Of a DNA stretch of 64,000 nucleotides, positions 39,680-49,469 are shown in pieces. Location of the stretch: assembly GCF_000217915.1 (NCBI RefSeq), contig NZ_AFOZ01000037.1, positions 62,001 through 126,000 of the forward strand, in the 5' to 3' direction. The notes under the pieces were generated by a model. It saw only the letters and a program-made list of their open reading frames with translations. It was not told the origin of the DNA and searched no databases. Numbering within the stretch: position 1 is the stretch's first letter; the number at the start of each line of letters is the position of its first letter. Position numbers and translations under genes: made by a program. This stretch comes from Shewanella sp. HN-41. GTDB taxonomy: Bacteria > Pseudomonadota > Gammaproteobacteria > Enterobacterales > Shewanellaceae.

Positions 39680-41008
39680 ATGATTAGCATAAAAGAAAAA
39701 ATAGCCTATGGGCTTGGCGACACTGCCAGCAACATCGTTTTTCAAACCGTTATGCTGTTCCTTACCTTTTTTTACACCGACATTTTTGGCATTTCACCTG
39801 CCTTTGTCGGCACTATGTTTCTACTCGTTCGGTTAATTGATGCTGTCACCGATCCTTTAATGGGGGCATTAGCTGACCGCACGAATACGCGCTGGGGGAA
39901 ATTCAGGCCTTACTTACTTTGGTTTGCCCTGCCCTTTGGGCTTATCAGTGTATTGACATTTACGACCCCTGATTTATCTGAAAATGGGAAAATGATTTAT
40001 GCCTTCGTAACTTACACGGCATTGATGATGGTATATACCGCCATCAATATTCCCTATTGCGCCTTAGGCGGGGTACTGACGGCCGATCCCAAAGAGCGGG
40101 TTTCGGTGCAATCCTATCGGTTTGTGTTCGCTATGCTCGGTGGCTTACTGGTCTCAGGACTCACGCTGCCACTCGTCGAATTTCTCGGTAAAGGCGACCA
40201 AGCCAAAGGGTACCAGCTCACGATCCTCGCCATGAGCATCTTAGGTGTCGCCATGTTTTTGGCCTGTTTCTGGGGCACAAAAGAGCGCTTACATCCGCCA
40301 GTGGATCAAAATTCCAGCTTTAAACAGGATGTTAAATACCTATTACAAAATGACCAATGGCGAGTGTTATCAGCCGCCGCTGTTTGTCTATTATCCGGCA
40401 TGGTATTACGCACTAGCCTAGCCATTTACTACGTAAAATATTTCCTTAACCTGCCGGATATGATCACTCTTTTCATCACCTTAGGCATGGTCGGCAATAT
40501 TTTCGGCTGTATTCTCGCAGAACCATTAGCCAAGCGAGTTTGTAAGGTCAAAGCCTATATTGTGCTACAACTCCTCGCCGCAACCCTGTGTGTACTGCAC
40601 TTTTTTGTCCCTAAGGATCAAGTTGTTCTCGCCTTCACTCTTTACATTATCTGGGGATTTACCTTCAATATGGCCACCCCATTACTCTGGGCTAAAATGG
40701 CGGATACGGTCGATTATGGTCAATACAAAACGGGCGTGCGTATCACAGGTATGATTTACTCCTCGGTGATTTTCTTTATCAAGCTTGGAGTCGCTATTGG
40801 TGGGGCGGCCGCAGGATGGTTACTGGCAAGTTATGGTTATCAAGCCGATGCAGCTCAGAGTGAAACGACGCTCAATGGCATCTTAATTTCATTTACCCTC
40901 TATCCCGCTATCGGCTCAATTTTAGTCGCATTTATCATGCGTCGTTATACGCTAAATAACCAAAAAGTGGATGAAATTCATCTGGAATTAAATAGAGCCA
41001 CCCAATAA
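39680..41008 (+). CDS. GPH-family glycoside:cation symporter, probable beta-glucoside transporter
   Basis: 442 residues with 12 helices. The N-terminus ISIKEKIAYGLGDTASNIVF and the LIDAVTDPLMGALADRTNTRWGKFRP loop are signatures of the glycoside-pentoside-hexuronide family (MelB-like). Directly after the GH1 gene, so it likely brings intact di- or oligo-beta-glucosides into the cytoplasm for the GH1 enzyme, with Na+ or H+. That leaves two uptake routes in the locus: intact sugar (this) or glucose (the 36750 transporter). Confidence 0.88.
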   Translation: MISIKEKIAYGLGDTASNIVFQTVMLFLTFFYTDIFGISPAFVGTMFLLVRLIDAVTDPLMGALADRTNTRWGKFRPYLLWFALPFGLISVLTFTTPDLSENGKMIYAFVTYTALMMVYTAINIPYCALGGVLTADPKERVSVQSYRFVFAMLGGLLVSGLTLPLVEFLGKGDQAKGYQLTILAMSILGVAMFLACFWGTKERLHPPVDQNSSFKQDVKYLLQNDQWRVLSAAAVCLLSGMVLRTSLAIYYVKYFLNLPDMITLFITLGMVGNIFGCILAEPLAKRVCKVKAYIVLQLLAATLCVLHFFVPKDQVVLAFTLYIIWGFTFNMATPLLWAKMADTVDYGQYKTGVRITGMIYSSVIFFIKLGVAIGGAAAGWLLASYGYQADAAQSETTLNGILISFTLYPAIGSILVAFIMRRYTLNNQKVDEIHLELNRATQ

Positions 41009-41063
41009 AATTATGCTAATCTTCAAGGCATTGTACTTTTTAGTACCTCTAATTTGAGACGAT

Positions 41064-42068
41064 ATGGCCACTATTTACGACGTTTCAGTACTTGCGGGCG
41101 TTTCACTTGCGACTGTGTCACGGGTGATGAATAAAAATACCAATGTCAGTGAGAAAACCAAACAAAAGGTATTAGACGCTATGGCTCAGTTGGGCTATCG
41201 CCCCAATGCGATAGCCCAATCATTAGCGTCCAATTGCTCAAATAGTGTGGGCGTCCTAGTATCACAATTGGATGGTCCATTTTATGGGCCTATGATGACT
41301 GAAATTGAAGATGCACTGCGTAATGCGGGTAAACATGTCATTATTGCCGCGGGTAAAAGCAATGAATCCCTAGAAAAGGATGCGGTGCAGTTTTTACTGG
41401 ATCGCGGCTGTGATGCATTGATTATCGACATGGAAGCGGTTTCAGATGACTATCTTATCGATCTCTGTAAACAGAGCACGCCAATAGTGCTGATTAACCG
41501 CTACGTTGCCGCCATACGTGAACGTTGTATTTATCTCGATAATGAGCTTGGTGGTTATCTCGCGACTCAACATATGTTGTCGTTAGGGCATAAACATATT
41601 GCTTATATATCAGGACCTTTATTCAAATTAGATGCTAGGCAACGCCTGATGGGCCATAAAAAGGCGCTCGCTGAATCGGCCATTCCCTATGAAAGCGAAC
41701 TGTTCTATGAAGGGACGTTTAAAGAATCGAGCGGTTGCGATGGCATGCGACATTTACTCAGCTTACAACGGCCGTTTACTGCGGTGATTTGCGCCAATGA
41801 CCAAATGGCATCGGGGGCGATTTCAACCTGCCTTGAACATGGGCTTAGGGTGCCTGAAGATTTATCCTTCATAGGTTATGATAACATCCCGTTTCCCCAG
41901 TATATTTCCCCTAAGCTCACCTCAGTCAGTAACCCCATCCATGAAATGGGTAAGATGGCGGCGTTCTGGGTATTAAAACACGTTTACAATAAACCGGATG
42001 TGGAAATTGTAAGTCATTTTACGCCCTCATTATTTGTAAGAGATTCAGCAGGTAAGCTAATAGAATAG
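41064..42068 (+). CDS. LacI-family transcriptional regulator of the beta-glucoside locus
   Basis: 334 residues. N-terminal LacI helix-turn-helix (TIYDVSVLAGVSLATVSRVMNKN) with hinge helix (YRPNAIAQSLAS), then a periplasmic-binding-protein-like effector domain (HIAYISGP, AVICANDQMASGA, DLSFIGYDNIPFPQY). The sites at 38169 and 42635 match LacI-family operators and flank its locus, so it probably represses the bgl genes until an inducing glucoside or its product is present. The name BglR has been used for such a Shewanella regulator, by memory. Confidence 0.9.
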   Translation: MATIYDVSVLAGVSLATVSRVMNKNTNVSEKTKQKVLDAMAQLGYRPNAIAQSLASNCSNSVGVLVSQLDGPFYGPMMTEIEDALRNAGKHVIIAAGKSNESLEKDAVQFLLDRGCDALIIDMEAVSDDYLIDLCKQSTPIVLINRYVAAIRERCIYLDNELGGYLATQHMLSLGHKHIAYISGPLFKLDARQRLMGHKKALAESAIPYESELFYEGTFKESSGCDGMRHLLSLQRPFTAVICANDQMASGAISTCLEHGLRVPEDLSFIGYDNIPFPQYISPKLTSVSNPIHEMGKMAAFWVLKHVYNKPDVEIVSHFTPSLFVRDSAGKLIE

Positions 42069-42234
42069 CTAAAGAGTGAAGACTAGTACTGCCCTAGCCT
42101 GGCCATATCTTTGAGCTGCTACCCTGGGAGCAATGCACTGCGCCTTCTCGTTAGATTTCACGGCACAAGTGAACAAGCCGGGCTCAAAAACGGAACAAAA
42201 AATGGCCTGCAAACCCATAAAACTCACTCGGCGT

Positions 42235-42260
42235 GGACTTTTTAAAGGGACTTTTTAAAG
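42235..42260. repeat. 13-bp perfect tandem repeat
   Basis: GGACTTTTTAAAG twice in a row (42235-42247, 42248-42260), followed by a degenerate start of a third unit (GGGCTTTAA). Purpose unknown. Confidence 0.8.
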
Positions 42261-42634
42261 GGGCTTTAACGAATGTTAACGATGCTTTTCGCATCTTTAA
42301 AACACGCATATATCGTCGCCCCACTTTCAGCCCCAACGGCACCCTAATCACTCCCTTTTAGGCGAGAAAACCACTGACAAAATGGTCAATCATCCTCGCT
42401 AGTACAAAAACTCCCTCAAATTTGAGCATTCACCCTAAGCGTAAAATACCATTTCACATTTCATTAAGCGGGTTTAGCCTCCCATTTCTCACTAATAGCA
42501 TCATAATTGTGTAACAAAATATAAAATTAGTTTCATTTTAAAACAATGAGTTAGAATGTACGCACAAACGGAATAGCATTATTTTGCAACAATAAAGTAA
42601 CTTGCCGTTGACTCTGTTGATTATTTAAATTAGC

Positions 42635-42656
42635 TTTATGTAAGCGCTTACATAAA
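42635..42656. promoter_or_regulatory. Perfect 22-bp LacI-type operator upstream of the TonB receptor
   Basis: Half-site TTTATGTAAGC followed by its exact reverse complement, centred on AGCGCT. It lies 104 bp before the receptor start. Same core as the site at 38169, so the receptor belongs to the beta-glucoside regulon. Confidence 0.85.
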
Positions 42657-42760
42657 CCTTAACAAGAACAAAAAAATGTCTGTGTTGTACATGATTTGTT
42701 CAACCCACACCACAAATCAGAGAGTTGTAGCCTGAATATCTACTCAACGGGGAGATGTAG

Positions 42761-45756
42761 ATGGAACTTAGAACATTTAGAAAAACCAGATTGGCCACTA
42801 GCCTTTCGCTAGTCTTAGGCGTTGGCGCTATCATGCCAGCCTATGCCGCCGATACTGACAAAAAGAAGAAAATATTGAAGTTATTCAAGTCACAGGGATC
42901 CGCGGTAGCTTAGTCCGTTCGATGGATGTAAAACGCGGCTCAGAAGGCATTGTTGATGCCATTAACGCCGAAGATATCGGTAAATTCCCCGACAGTAACT
43001 TAGCTGAATCACTACAGCGTATTTCTGGCGTATCAATCGACCGCCAAAACGGTGAAGGTAGCCGAGTGTCGGTCCGTGGTTTTGGTGCCGATCAAAACTT
43101 AGTGTTATTGAACGGACGTCAGATGCCCGTCACCACTGGCTCTCGCTCATTCGACTTTGCCAACATAGCGTCAGAAGCCATCAGTGCGGTGGAAGTGGAG
43201 AAAACCGCTAAGGCGGAAAATCCAACCGGCGGTATTGGTGCAACGATCAATGTGCTAACCCATAGACCGCTAAGCTCGCCAGGCATGAAGGCGACTTTCG
43301 GTGCAAAGGCCGTTGATGACTCATCCACGGATAAAGGCTCTACCACACCAGAGCTTTCTGGCTTGTACTCAAATACCTTTGCCGATGATAAATTTGGGAT
43401 TTCTATCTCTGGTAGCTATCAAGAAAGAGAAAGTGGTAATCAACAAGCCCAAGTCGGTACCGGTTGGCGCAGCTTTCCAGGTATCGTTGACCAAGATTAC
43501 AGCGGTAGCAACGCAGAATGGGGCGGCGTTCCCAAAAATGACAATCAAGTCAATCGCCCTGGCGATGATGACGTCTATAGCGTGCCACAAACTACGATTT
43601 ACCGTTTTGAAGAGCAGCAACGCAAGCGCACCAACGGTCAATTAGTGCTGCAATACGAGCCGATTGACTCGCTGCGCGCAACGCTTGATTACACTTATAT
43701 GCGTAACGACATCGATACTCAGTCGCACGACATCTCGGCATGGTTTAACTTTGTGCCAACCCAAGAAAGTATCTGGAGTGATGGCCCAGTCTCATCACCA
43801 CTCGTGTATTCCGAAACCTACGATGCACCGGCCGATCTTTCCATGGCCGCTGGTGATTACGGTACCCGCGACCAAAGTGGCTCACTGGGTTTTAACTTAG
43901 CTTGGGAAGCCAGTGATAATCTGACCTTAAACTTGGATTACCATAACTCCTACGCCGAACGTACACCTAACAATGTCAATGGCAGTTCGAGCAACCTCAG
44001 TACCGCCGCCTTTATTCGTACCAGCGCCGCAACCGATTTTAGCGGTGATGTCCCAGTACTCGCCGTCGGTGGTGGAAATGCGGTTCGCCCAGAAGATATG
44101 CGAGTGACCGGTTCAACCTTTACCAATGCCGTCAATCGCTCCGAAATCGAACAGCTGCAAATGTCGGGCAAATATGACTTAGCCGAGGCAGGCAGTATCG
44201 ATTTTGGTATTGCGCTGTCAGACGTGAATAACCACTCACAACAGGTTGATATTCAACGTAACGACTGGGGTGGCGTTGGTGCGGCGGGCGATTTAGATGC
44301 AGCTTGGTTCCCAACCAGTTCAGTTATTGATAAATTCGATGGTTCACAAGGCAATTTCGCAGGTTATAACGGTAGTGCCTCGACAGAGCCGTTAAACACT
44401 ATGTTCCTTTGGGATTTTGCTGCGGTTCGTGCCCGCGCAGCCGAACTCTATGCTACGAGCATAGTCGGTGATTGTGGTAATGGCTTCTGCCCTTCTACCG
44501 ATTACTCCAAAGGCACAGACCGTTTCACTGAAGAAAAATCCCAATCAGCCTATATCCAATATAATTTCGCCAGCGAAATTGCCAATATGCCCTATGACGT
44601 GCATTTTGGCCTACGCTATGAAAAAACAGATGTTGAATCGACTTCGGTTGTTTCTTCTTATGATACAGCTACTTGGATTGCAGAATCTGAAATCGCCCTA
44701 ACGAGCTCGGTAGATAACAATCGTGTTTATCAGACTCAAAAAGGTGATTACGATTACTTGCTACCCAGCTTCAATTTTAATATTGAAATGCTGGAAGATG
44801 TGTTTGTCCGTGCCGCCTTTAGCCAAACGATTGGTCGTCCTGATTACACCTCTATTCAAGGTGGCACCACAGTAGGAACGCTTGCCTATCGCAACGGTGG
44901 TAGCGGCTCTGCGGGTAATCCAAGTCTGTTACCGCTCGAGTCAACAAACTACGACCTATCGACAGAATGGTATTACAACGATGCCAGTTATGTCTCAATC
45001 GGTTATTTCCGTAAAGATGTGACTAACTTTATCAGTAGTAACCCTGAAAACTCAGATATTTACAACATTCCGGATCCAGCACACGGTAAATATGTCGATG
45101 AAGCCATTGCGGCAGGCGCCACCACTGCGATTCAACAACGCCAATGGATTTATGACAAATACGGTGCAACCGATCCGAATGTGACGATCAATCCCGATAA
45201 CGGCAATATCGAGATTACCGGTAACCCAGGTGATCCATCATTAAACTTTCTCATTACTAACCCAACTAACAGTGATTTAAGTAATGTGATCGATGGTTGG
45301 GAGTTTTCTATCCAGCACTTCTTTGGTGAGTCAGGATTTGGTCTCCAAGCCAACTACACTATGGTGGATGCGGGGGACAGCTATGATAACACTAACTTAG
45401 GTCGCCCAGGTGATGCGACCCAGAACGTGATTTTAGGCATCAGCGATACCGCAAACTTAGTCGGTATCTATGAAAACTATGGTTTCTCGGCCCGTATCGC
45501 CTACAACTGGCGTGATGAGTTCTTAAACTCAACAGGTCAAGATACTGGATCTAACCCTAAATACACCGAAGCTTATTCGCAGGTAGACTTTAACATAGGC
45601 TACGACGTTGAAGCGGTTGAAGGTTTAACCATCTTCATCGAAGGCTTAAACATCACCAATGAAGCCACCCGTGTACATGGTCGTGCGACGGAACAAGTCC
45701 TTAACTACACCCAGACGGGTGCGCGTTACAGTATAGGTGCACGTTACACTTTCTAG
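42761..45756 (+). pseudogene. Sugar-type TonB-dependent receptor, frameshifted near the N-terminus in this sequence
   Basis: About 1000 residues in all. It begins at ATG 42761 (GGGGAG 7 bases upstream) with a signal peptide (SLSLVLGVGAIMPAYAAD), then loses frame at the A-run 42860-42864: as given it reads DKKKKILKLF and stops at a TAG after about 50 codons. One more A restores DKKEENIEVIQVTGIRGSL, a normal TonB box and plug start. The rest is open to 45756: a plug with DIGKFPDSNLAESLQRISGVSI and VLLNGRQMP, typical of carbohydrate-uptake TBDRs, and a large barrel ending in RYTF. It likely imports beta-glucosides across the outer membrane. As given it would not be exported unless the shift is bypassed. 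Confidence 0.85.
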
Positions 45757-45798
45757 TCGTACCGATTAAAGAGCAACAGATCTTTACCCTAAGGTCGT

Positions 45799-45828
45799 AT
45801 GAGGTATGTCATAGATACCTCATTTTTA
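45799..45828 (+). terminator. Terminator of the TonB receptor gene
   Basis: Nine-base stem ATGAGGTAT / ATACCTCAT with a 7-base loop and TTTTTA. Confidence 0.88.
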
Positions 45829-45842
45829 TCAGGATGATTGCA

Positions 45843-45868
45843 GGCTACACGGATGTAGCCGCTCTTTT
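45843..45868 (+). terminator. Second, tandem terminator after the TonB receptor
   Basis: Seven-base stem GGCTACA / TGTAGCC, 4-base loop, then GCTCTTTTTAG. Fifteen bases after the first terminator. Confidence 0.8.
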
Positions 45869-46003
45869 TAGTCAATATGAGCAAAATAAACACTGGAAAT
45901 CACAGTAAAACTATTCAATGCTAGCGCAAGAGTTCACCGCGTTAGTGGTAACGAAAAAACATAAAAGCCTTTCATAAACAACAATAAAAATTAGGCATTC
46001 GAT

Positions 46004-47635
46004 ATGCAGCAAGCAACTCATACAGCCATTAATAACATTGTCATTGTCGGTGGTGGCACAGCTGGTTGGATAACCGCAGCTCTTTTGGCCGCCGAGCATA
46101 ATGTCGATAAAGGCCAGCTTGCGCACTCACCTAAACTCAATATCACATTAATAGAGTCCCCCGATGTGGCCACTATCGGCGTCGGCGAAGGGACTTGGCC
46201 TTCGATGCGTAACACCTTAGATAAAATCGGCATCAGCGAAACCGAATTTATCCGCCAATGCGACGCGAGTTTCAAGCAAGGCTCACGCTTCATTCACTGG
46301 CAGCACGACAATACGGAACCTACTAAACCATTCGGTTCTAACCAATATTTACATCCCTTTAGCCTGCCCCATGGCCATCAAGAGTTAGATTTGTGTCCCT
46401 TTTGGTTGCCTCACAGTGACAAGGTCAGTTTTGCCCATGCGGTATCCAACCAAGATGCACTGACTCAGTTAGGGCTGGCGCCTAAAACTATTGCGACGCC
46501 GGAATATCATTTTCAAAACAACTACGGCTATCACTTAGATGCGGGAAAATTTAGCCAACTGTTAATGCAGCATTGCACCGAAAAACTGGGGGTCAAGTAC
46601 ATTCGTGATCATGTCACTCAGGTTCGCAGTCTTGCCAATGGGGATATCGAAGGCCTTGCAACCAAAGAGCATGGCGTGATCTTAGGCGATATGTTTGTCG
46701 ATTGCTCCGGCACTAAATCATTGCTGCTGGGCGAGCATTTTAACGTGCCCTTCCTGTGCCAAAAAGCTGTGCTGTTTAACGATAGCGCCTTAGCAATTCA
46801 AGTCCCCTATGCCGAAGAAAATAGCCCTATCGCCTCATGCACACTCTCGACGGCGCAGCCCAATGGCTGGATCTGGGATATAGGTTTACCGACTCGCAAA
46901 GGCGTGGGTTATGTCTATTCCTCGGCCCATTGTAGCGATGACGAGGCAGAGCAAACCCTGAGAGCCTATTTAACGAATGACAAATCAACCAACCCTCACT
47001 ACGCATCCAGCAACGCGCTTGATAGTCGTAAACAAGAATATCGAAAGCTGAATATCAACCCCGGCTACCATGCAAAATGCTGGCAAAACAACTGTATTGC
47101 CATCGGCATGGCGGCAGGCTTTATTGAACCTTTAGAAGCATCGGCATTGGCTTTAGTGGAATGGACGGCGAATGCCTTAGCCGCGCAGCTGCCAGCACAT
47201 CGCGGTGTGATGGACACGATTGCCCAGCGAGTGAATGAACGCTACGAGCGCCACTGGCAGCAAATCATCGATTTCTTGAAACTGCATTATGTCGTTAGTC
47301 GACGTGAAGTGGATGACTACTGGCGCGATCACAGGGACAGCGCATCCATCCCAGAAAGATTACAGCAGCAACTCGACCTATGGCGTTATCAAGCGCCAAG
47401 CGGCCACGATATTAGCTACAAAGAGCCCTTATTTCCGGCGGCGAGCTTCCAATATGTGCTTTATGGTATGGGCTTTAATACTGCCCTACCCACCCATATC
47501 AAGCCGTCGCAACAGCAAGTTGCCCAAAGACTTTTTAGTGAGAATCAACAAAAGATTAATGCATTGAGCCAGAGCCTTCCGAGCAATCGCGACCTATTAA
47601 ACAAGGTCAGGCAATTTGGTTTTCCTAAGATTTAG
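46004..47635 (+). CDS. Flavin-dependent tryptophan-halogenase-like protein (first copy)
   Basis: 543 residues. FAD-binding start VIVGGGTAGWITAALLA, the VGVGEGTWPSM flavin motif, the PrnA-type catalytic lysine (Lys91 in SFKQG) and the active-site glutamate (Glu378 in FIEPLEAS) are all present. The WxWxIP motif of classic halogenases is altered to GWIWDIGLP. No signal peptide, so cytoplasmic. Such proteins are common beside TBDR genes in Xanthomonas, Caulobacterales and Shewanella; a few relatives halogenate indole in vitro, but the natural substrate is unknown. First gene of a tight rightward cluster. Confidence 0.88.
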   Translation: MQQATHTAINNIVIVGGGTAGWITAALLAAEHNVDKGQLAHSPKLNITLIESPDVATIGVGEGTWPSMRNTLDKIGISETEFIRQCDASFKQGSRFIHWQHDNTEPTKPFGSNQYLHPFSLPHGHQELDLCPFWLPHSDKVSFAHAVSNQDALTQLGLAPKTIATPEYHFQNNYGYHLDAGKFSQLLMQHCTEKLGVKYIRDHVTQVRSLANGDIEGLATKEHGVILGDMFVDCSGTKSLLLGEHFNVPFLCQKAVLFNDSALAIQVPYAEENSPIASCTLSTAQPNGWIWDIGLPTRKGVGYVYSSAHCSDDEAEQTLRAYLTNDKSTNPHYASSNALDSRKQEYRKLNINPGYHAKCWQNNCIAIGMAAGFIEPLEASALALVEWTANALAAQLPAHRGVMDTIAQRVNERYERHWQQIIDFLKLHYVVSRREVDDYWRDHRDSASIPERLQQQLDLWRYQAPSGHDISYKEPLFPAASFQYVLYGMGFNTALPTHIKPSQQQVAQRLFSENQQKINALSQSLPSNRDLLNKVRQFGFPKI

Positions 47636-47693
47636 CACAAATAACAAGAATAACTCGCGGCAGTGAGAATCAACAAAGGACAAAGGTAACCCT

Positions 47694-48416
47694 ATGAGCC
47701 AACACGTATTACTTAACAGCGTAGACCATAAAGATATTAAAATTATCACTGAGCGTAGTGCTAAGTACGGCGATAATGTCTGGTTCAGTGTCACCTTTCC
47801 GGCGGAGTTTCGCAGCGTACAGGCGCATTACCCGATTTTTTTCCAAAAGGATCAGACCACAGGCCAGTTCTTTGCGGTGGCACTTTATGGCTTTCAAAAT
47901 AATGAGAATCTGTTTTTAAATAACGGTACTTGGCAGGCTTCTTATATCCCTCTCACCCTACGTCGTCAGCCGTTTCTTATTGGTCAGCAAAGCGTGTACG
48001 AAGACGGCGTGGAGCTGAAACAAAGGGTCATACATATCGATATGGCGAGTCCAAAAATAAGCACAACCGAAGGCGAAGCTTTGTTCCATCCCTATGGCGG
48101 CAATACGCAATATCTGGATGACATAGGGGATATGTTAGAAGGTATCCACCACGGGCTTATCGACAGTAAGCACTTTATCGATTTGCTTATCGAACATAAG
48201 TTGCTGGAATCTTTTACCTTAGATATCAAGCTCGACAATGGCCACCAGCATCAAATGATGGGGTTCTATACCATTAATGAAGAAACGCTAGCGGCCCTCT
48301 CGACAGAAGTCCTCGCGCAGCTGCATGCTAAGGGTTATCTACAGGCGATTTACATGACCTTGGCCTCACAGGCAAGGGTGCGTGACTTGCTTAACCTTAA
48401 AAATGCCCAAGGATAA
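47694..48416 (+). CDS. SapC-family protein
   Basis: 240 residues, no signal peptide. The pattern (ITERSAKYG...VWFSVTFPAEFRSVQAHYPIFFQKD, ALYGFQNNENLFLNNGTWQASYIPLTLRRQPFLIG) is the SapC family, named after a Campylobacter S-layer-associated gene of unclear role and regularly found next to TBDR-linked halogenases. Ribosome site AAGGTAA eight bases upstream. Biochemical role unknown; it may be a partner of the halogenases. Confidence 0.85.
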   Translation: MSQHVLLNSVDHKDIKIITERSAKYGDNVWFSVTFPAEFRSVQAHYPIFFQKDQTTGQFFAVALYGFQNNENLFLNNGTWQASYIPLTLRRQPFLIGQQSVYEDGVELKQRVIHIDMASPKISTTEGEALFHPYGGNTQYLDDIGDMLEGIHHGLIDSKHFIDLLIEHKLLESFTLDIKLDNGHQHQMMGFYTINEETLAALSTEVLAQLHAKGYLQAIYMTLASQARVRDLLNLKNAQG

Positions 48417-48429
48417 CTAGGTCGCAGCC

Positions 48430-49449
48430 ATGAGTCTTGATCTGATGGAACCTAAAGCCAATGTCGTCAAACACCTTGAGAACTGCTCAACCGAGGAGAT
48501 GCTCGCGCTGATTAAAGACGCTGAGCAACCTTTAGTATTTAAAGGACTTTGCGCAAACTGGCCTTTAGTGAAAGCAGGGCTTGAGTCCAGTGATAGCGCG
48601 ATGAGATATCTGGCCCAGTTTTACCGCGGTATGCCAATCACAGCCTATTATTTAGCGCCAGAACATCGAGGCCGTGTGTTTTATAACGACACCTTAGATG
48701 GGTTTAACTATCAGGCCAGTAAGTTAGATCTGCGGCAAATCTTCACGCAGCTATCTGCGCCACAAGATGCCAGTATTTATATGGGCTCAACCGATATTAA
48801 TCAGTGTTTACCGGGACTTGGCGATGACAATAGTTTCAATCTTGCACCTTTGTCACCGCTCACTAATATCTGGCTTGGCAATCAAACTCGTATCGCCGCC
48901 CATTTCGACTTTCCCCATAACTTAGCCTGTAATGTCGTCGGTAGACGCACTTTTACCCTGTTTCCACCGGAGCAAGTCAGCAATCTGTATATTGGCCCAA
49001 TGGAGTTTGCCCCGGGCGGCCAAGACATTAGCTTAGTCGATATAGATAATCCCGATTTTGACCGCTTTCCTAAATTTGCCAAGGCGATGGAAGCGGCGCA
49101 GGTCGCCGCACTGGAACCCGGTGATGTGTTATTTATCCCCAGTATGTGGTGGCACCATGTGCGCGGAATGGATGACTTTAATGTCCTCATTACCCATTGG
49201 TGGCGGGATACGCCCGGTTATCTTGGTCGCCCCAATAATGCCTTACTGCATGCGATGTTAAGTTTGCGCTCCTTACCCAAGGCGCAGCGTCAGGCGTGGA
49301 AAGCCCTGTTCGAACACTATATTTTTGACCATGAAGATGGCGATCTAGAGCATATTCCTAGTGCAGCCCAAGGCATGCTGACCACCCCACTCGATGAAAT
49401 CAACGCCCGAAAACTGCGGGCAGATTTAACCAATAAGCTCAAACGTTAG
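48430..49449 (+). CDS. Cupin_8/JmjC-like putative 2-oxoglutarate-Fe(II) oxygenase
   Basis: 339 residues. N-terminal element PLVFKGLCANWPLVKAG is typical of FIH-type cupin_8 proteins. The metal triad is visible as HFD (HxD, about residue 158) and a distal His in IPSMWWHHVRGM, and a Lys/Arg for 2-oxoglutarate may be in VVGRRTF. These enzymes hydroxylate proteins or small molecules. Thirteen bases after the SapC gene; cytoplasmic. Function inferred from fold only. Confidence 0.85.
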   Translation: MSLDLMEPKANVVKHLENCSTEEMLALIKDAEQPLVFKGLCANWPLVKAGLESSDSAMRYLAQFYRGMPITAYYLAPEHRGRVFYNDTLDGFNYQASKLDLRQIFTQLSAPQDASIYMGSTDINQCLPGLGDDNSFNLAPLSPLTNIWLGNQTRIAAHFDFPHNLACNVVGRRTFTLFPPEQVSNLYIGPMEFAPGGQDISLVDIDNPDFDRFPKFAKAMEAAQVAALEPGDVLFIPSMWWHHVRGMDDFNVLITHWWRDTPGYLGRPNNALLHAMLSLRSLPKAQRQAWKALFEHYIFDHEDGDLEHIPSAAQGMLTTPLDEINARKLRADLTNKLKR

Positions 49450-49469
49450 CCCAGTTGAGGATATAAACG

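Larger units (their letters stand above)
42069..42760. other. Intergenic region, about 690 bp, before the TonB receptor
   Basis: Contains a 13-bp tandem repeat at 42235-42260 and the perfect LacI-type palindrome at 42635-42656. A ribosome site GGGGAG precedes the receptor ATG at 42761. No coding region was seen in the first 500 bp; no terminator after the regulator gene was recognised. Confidence 0.6.
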
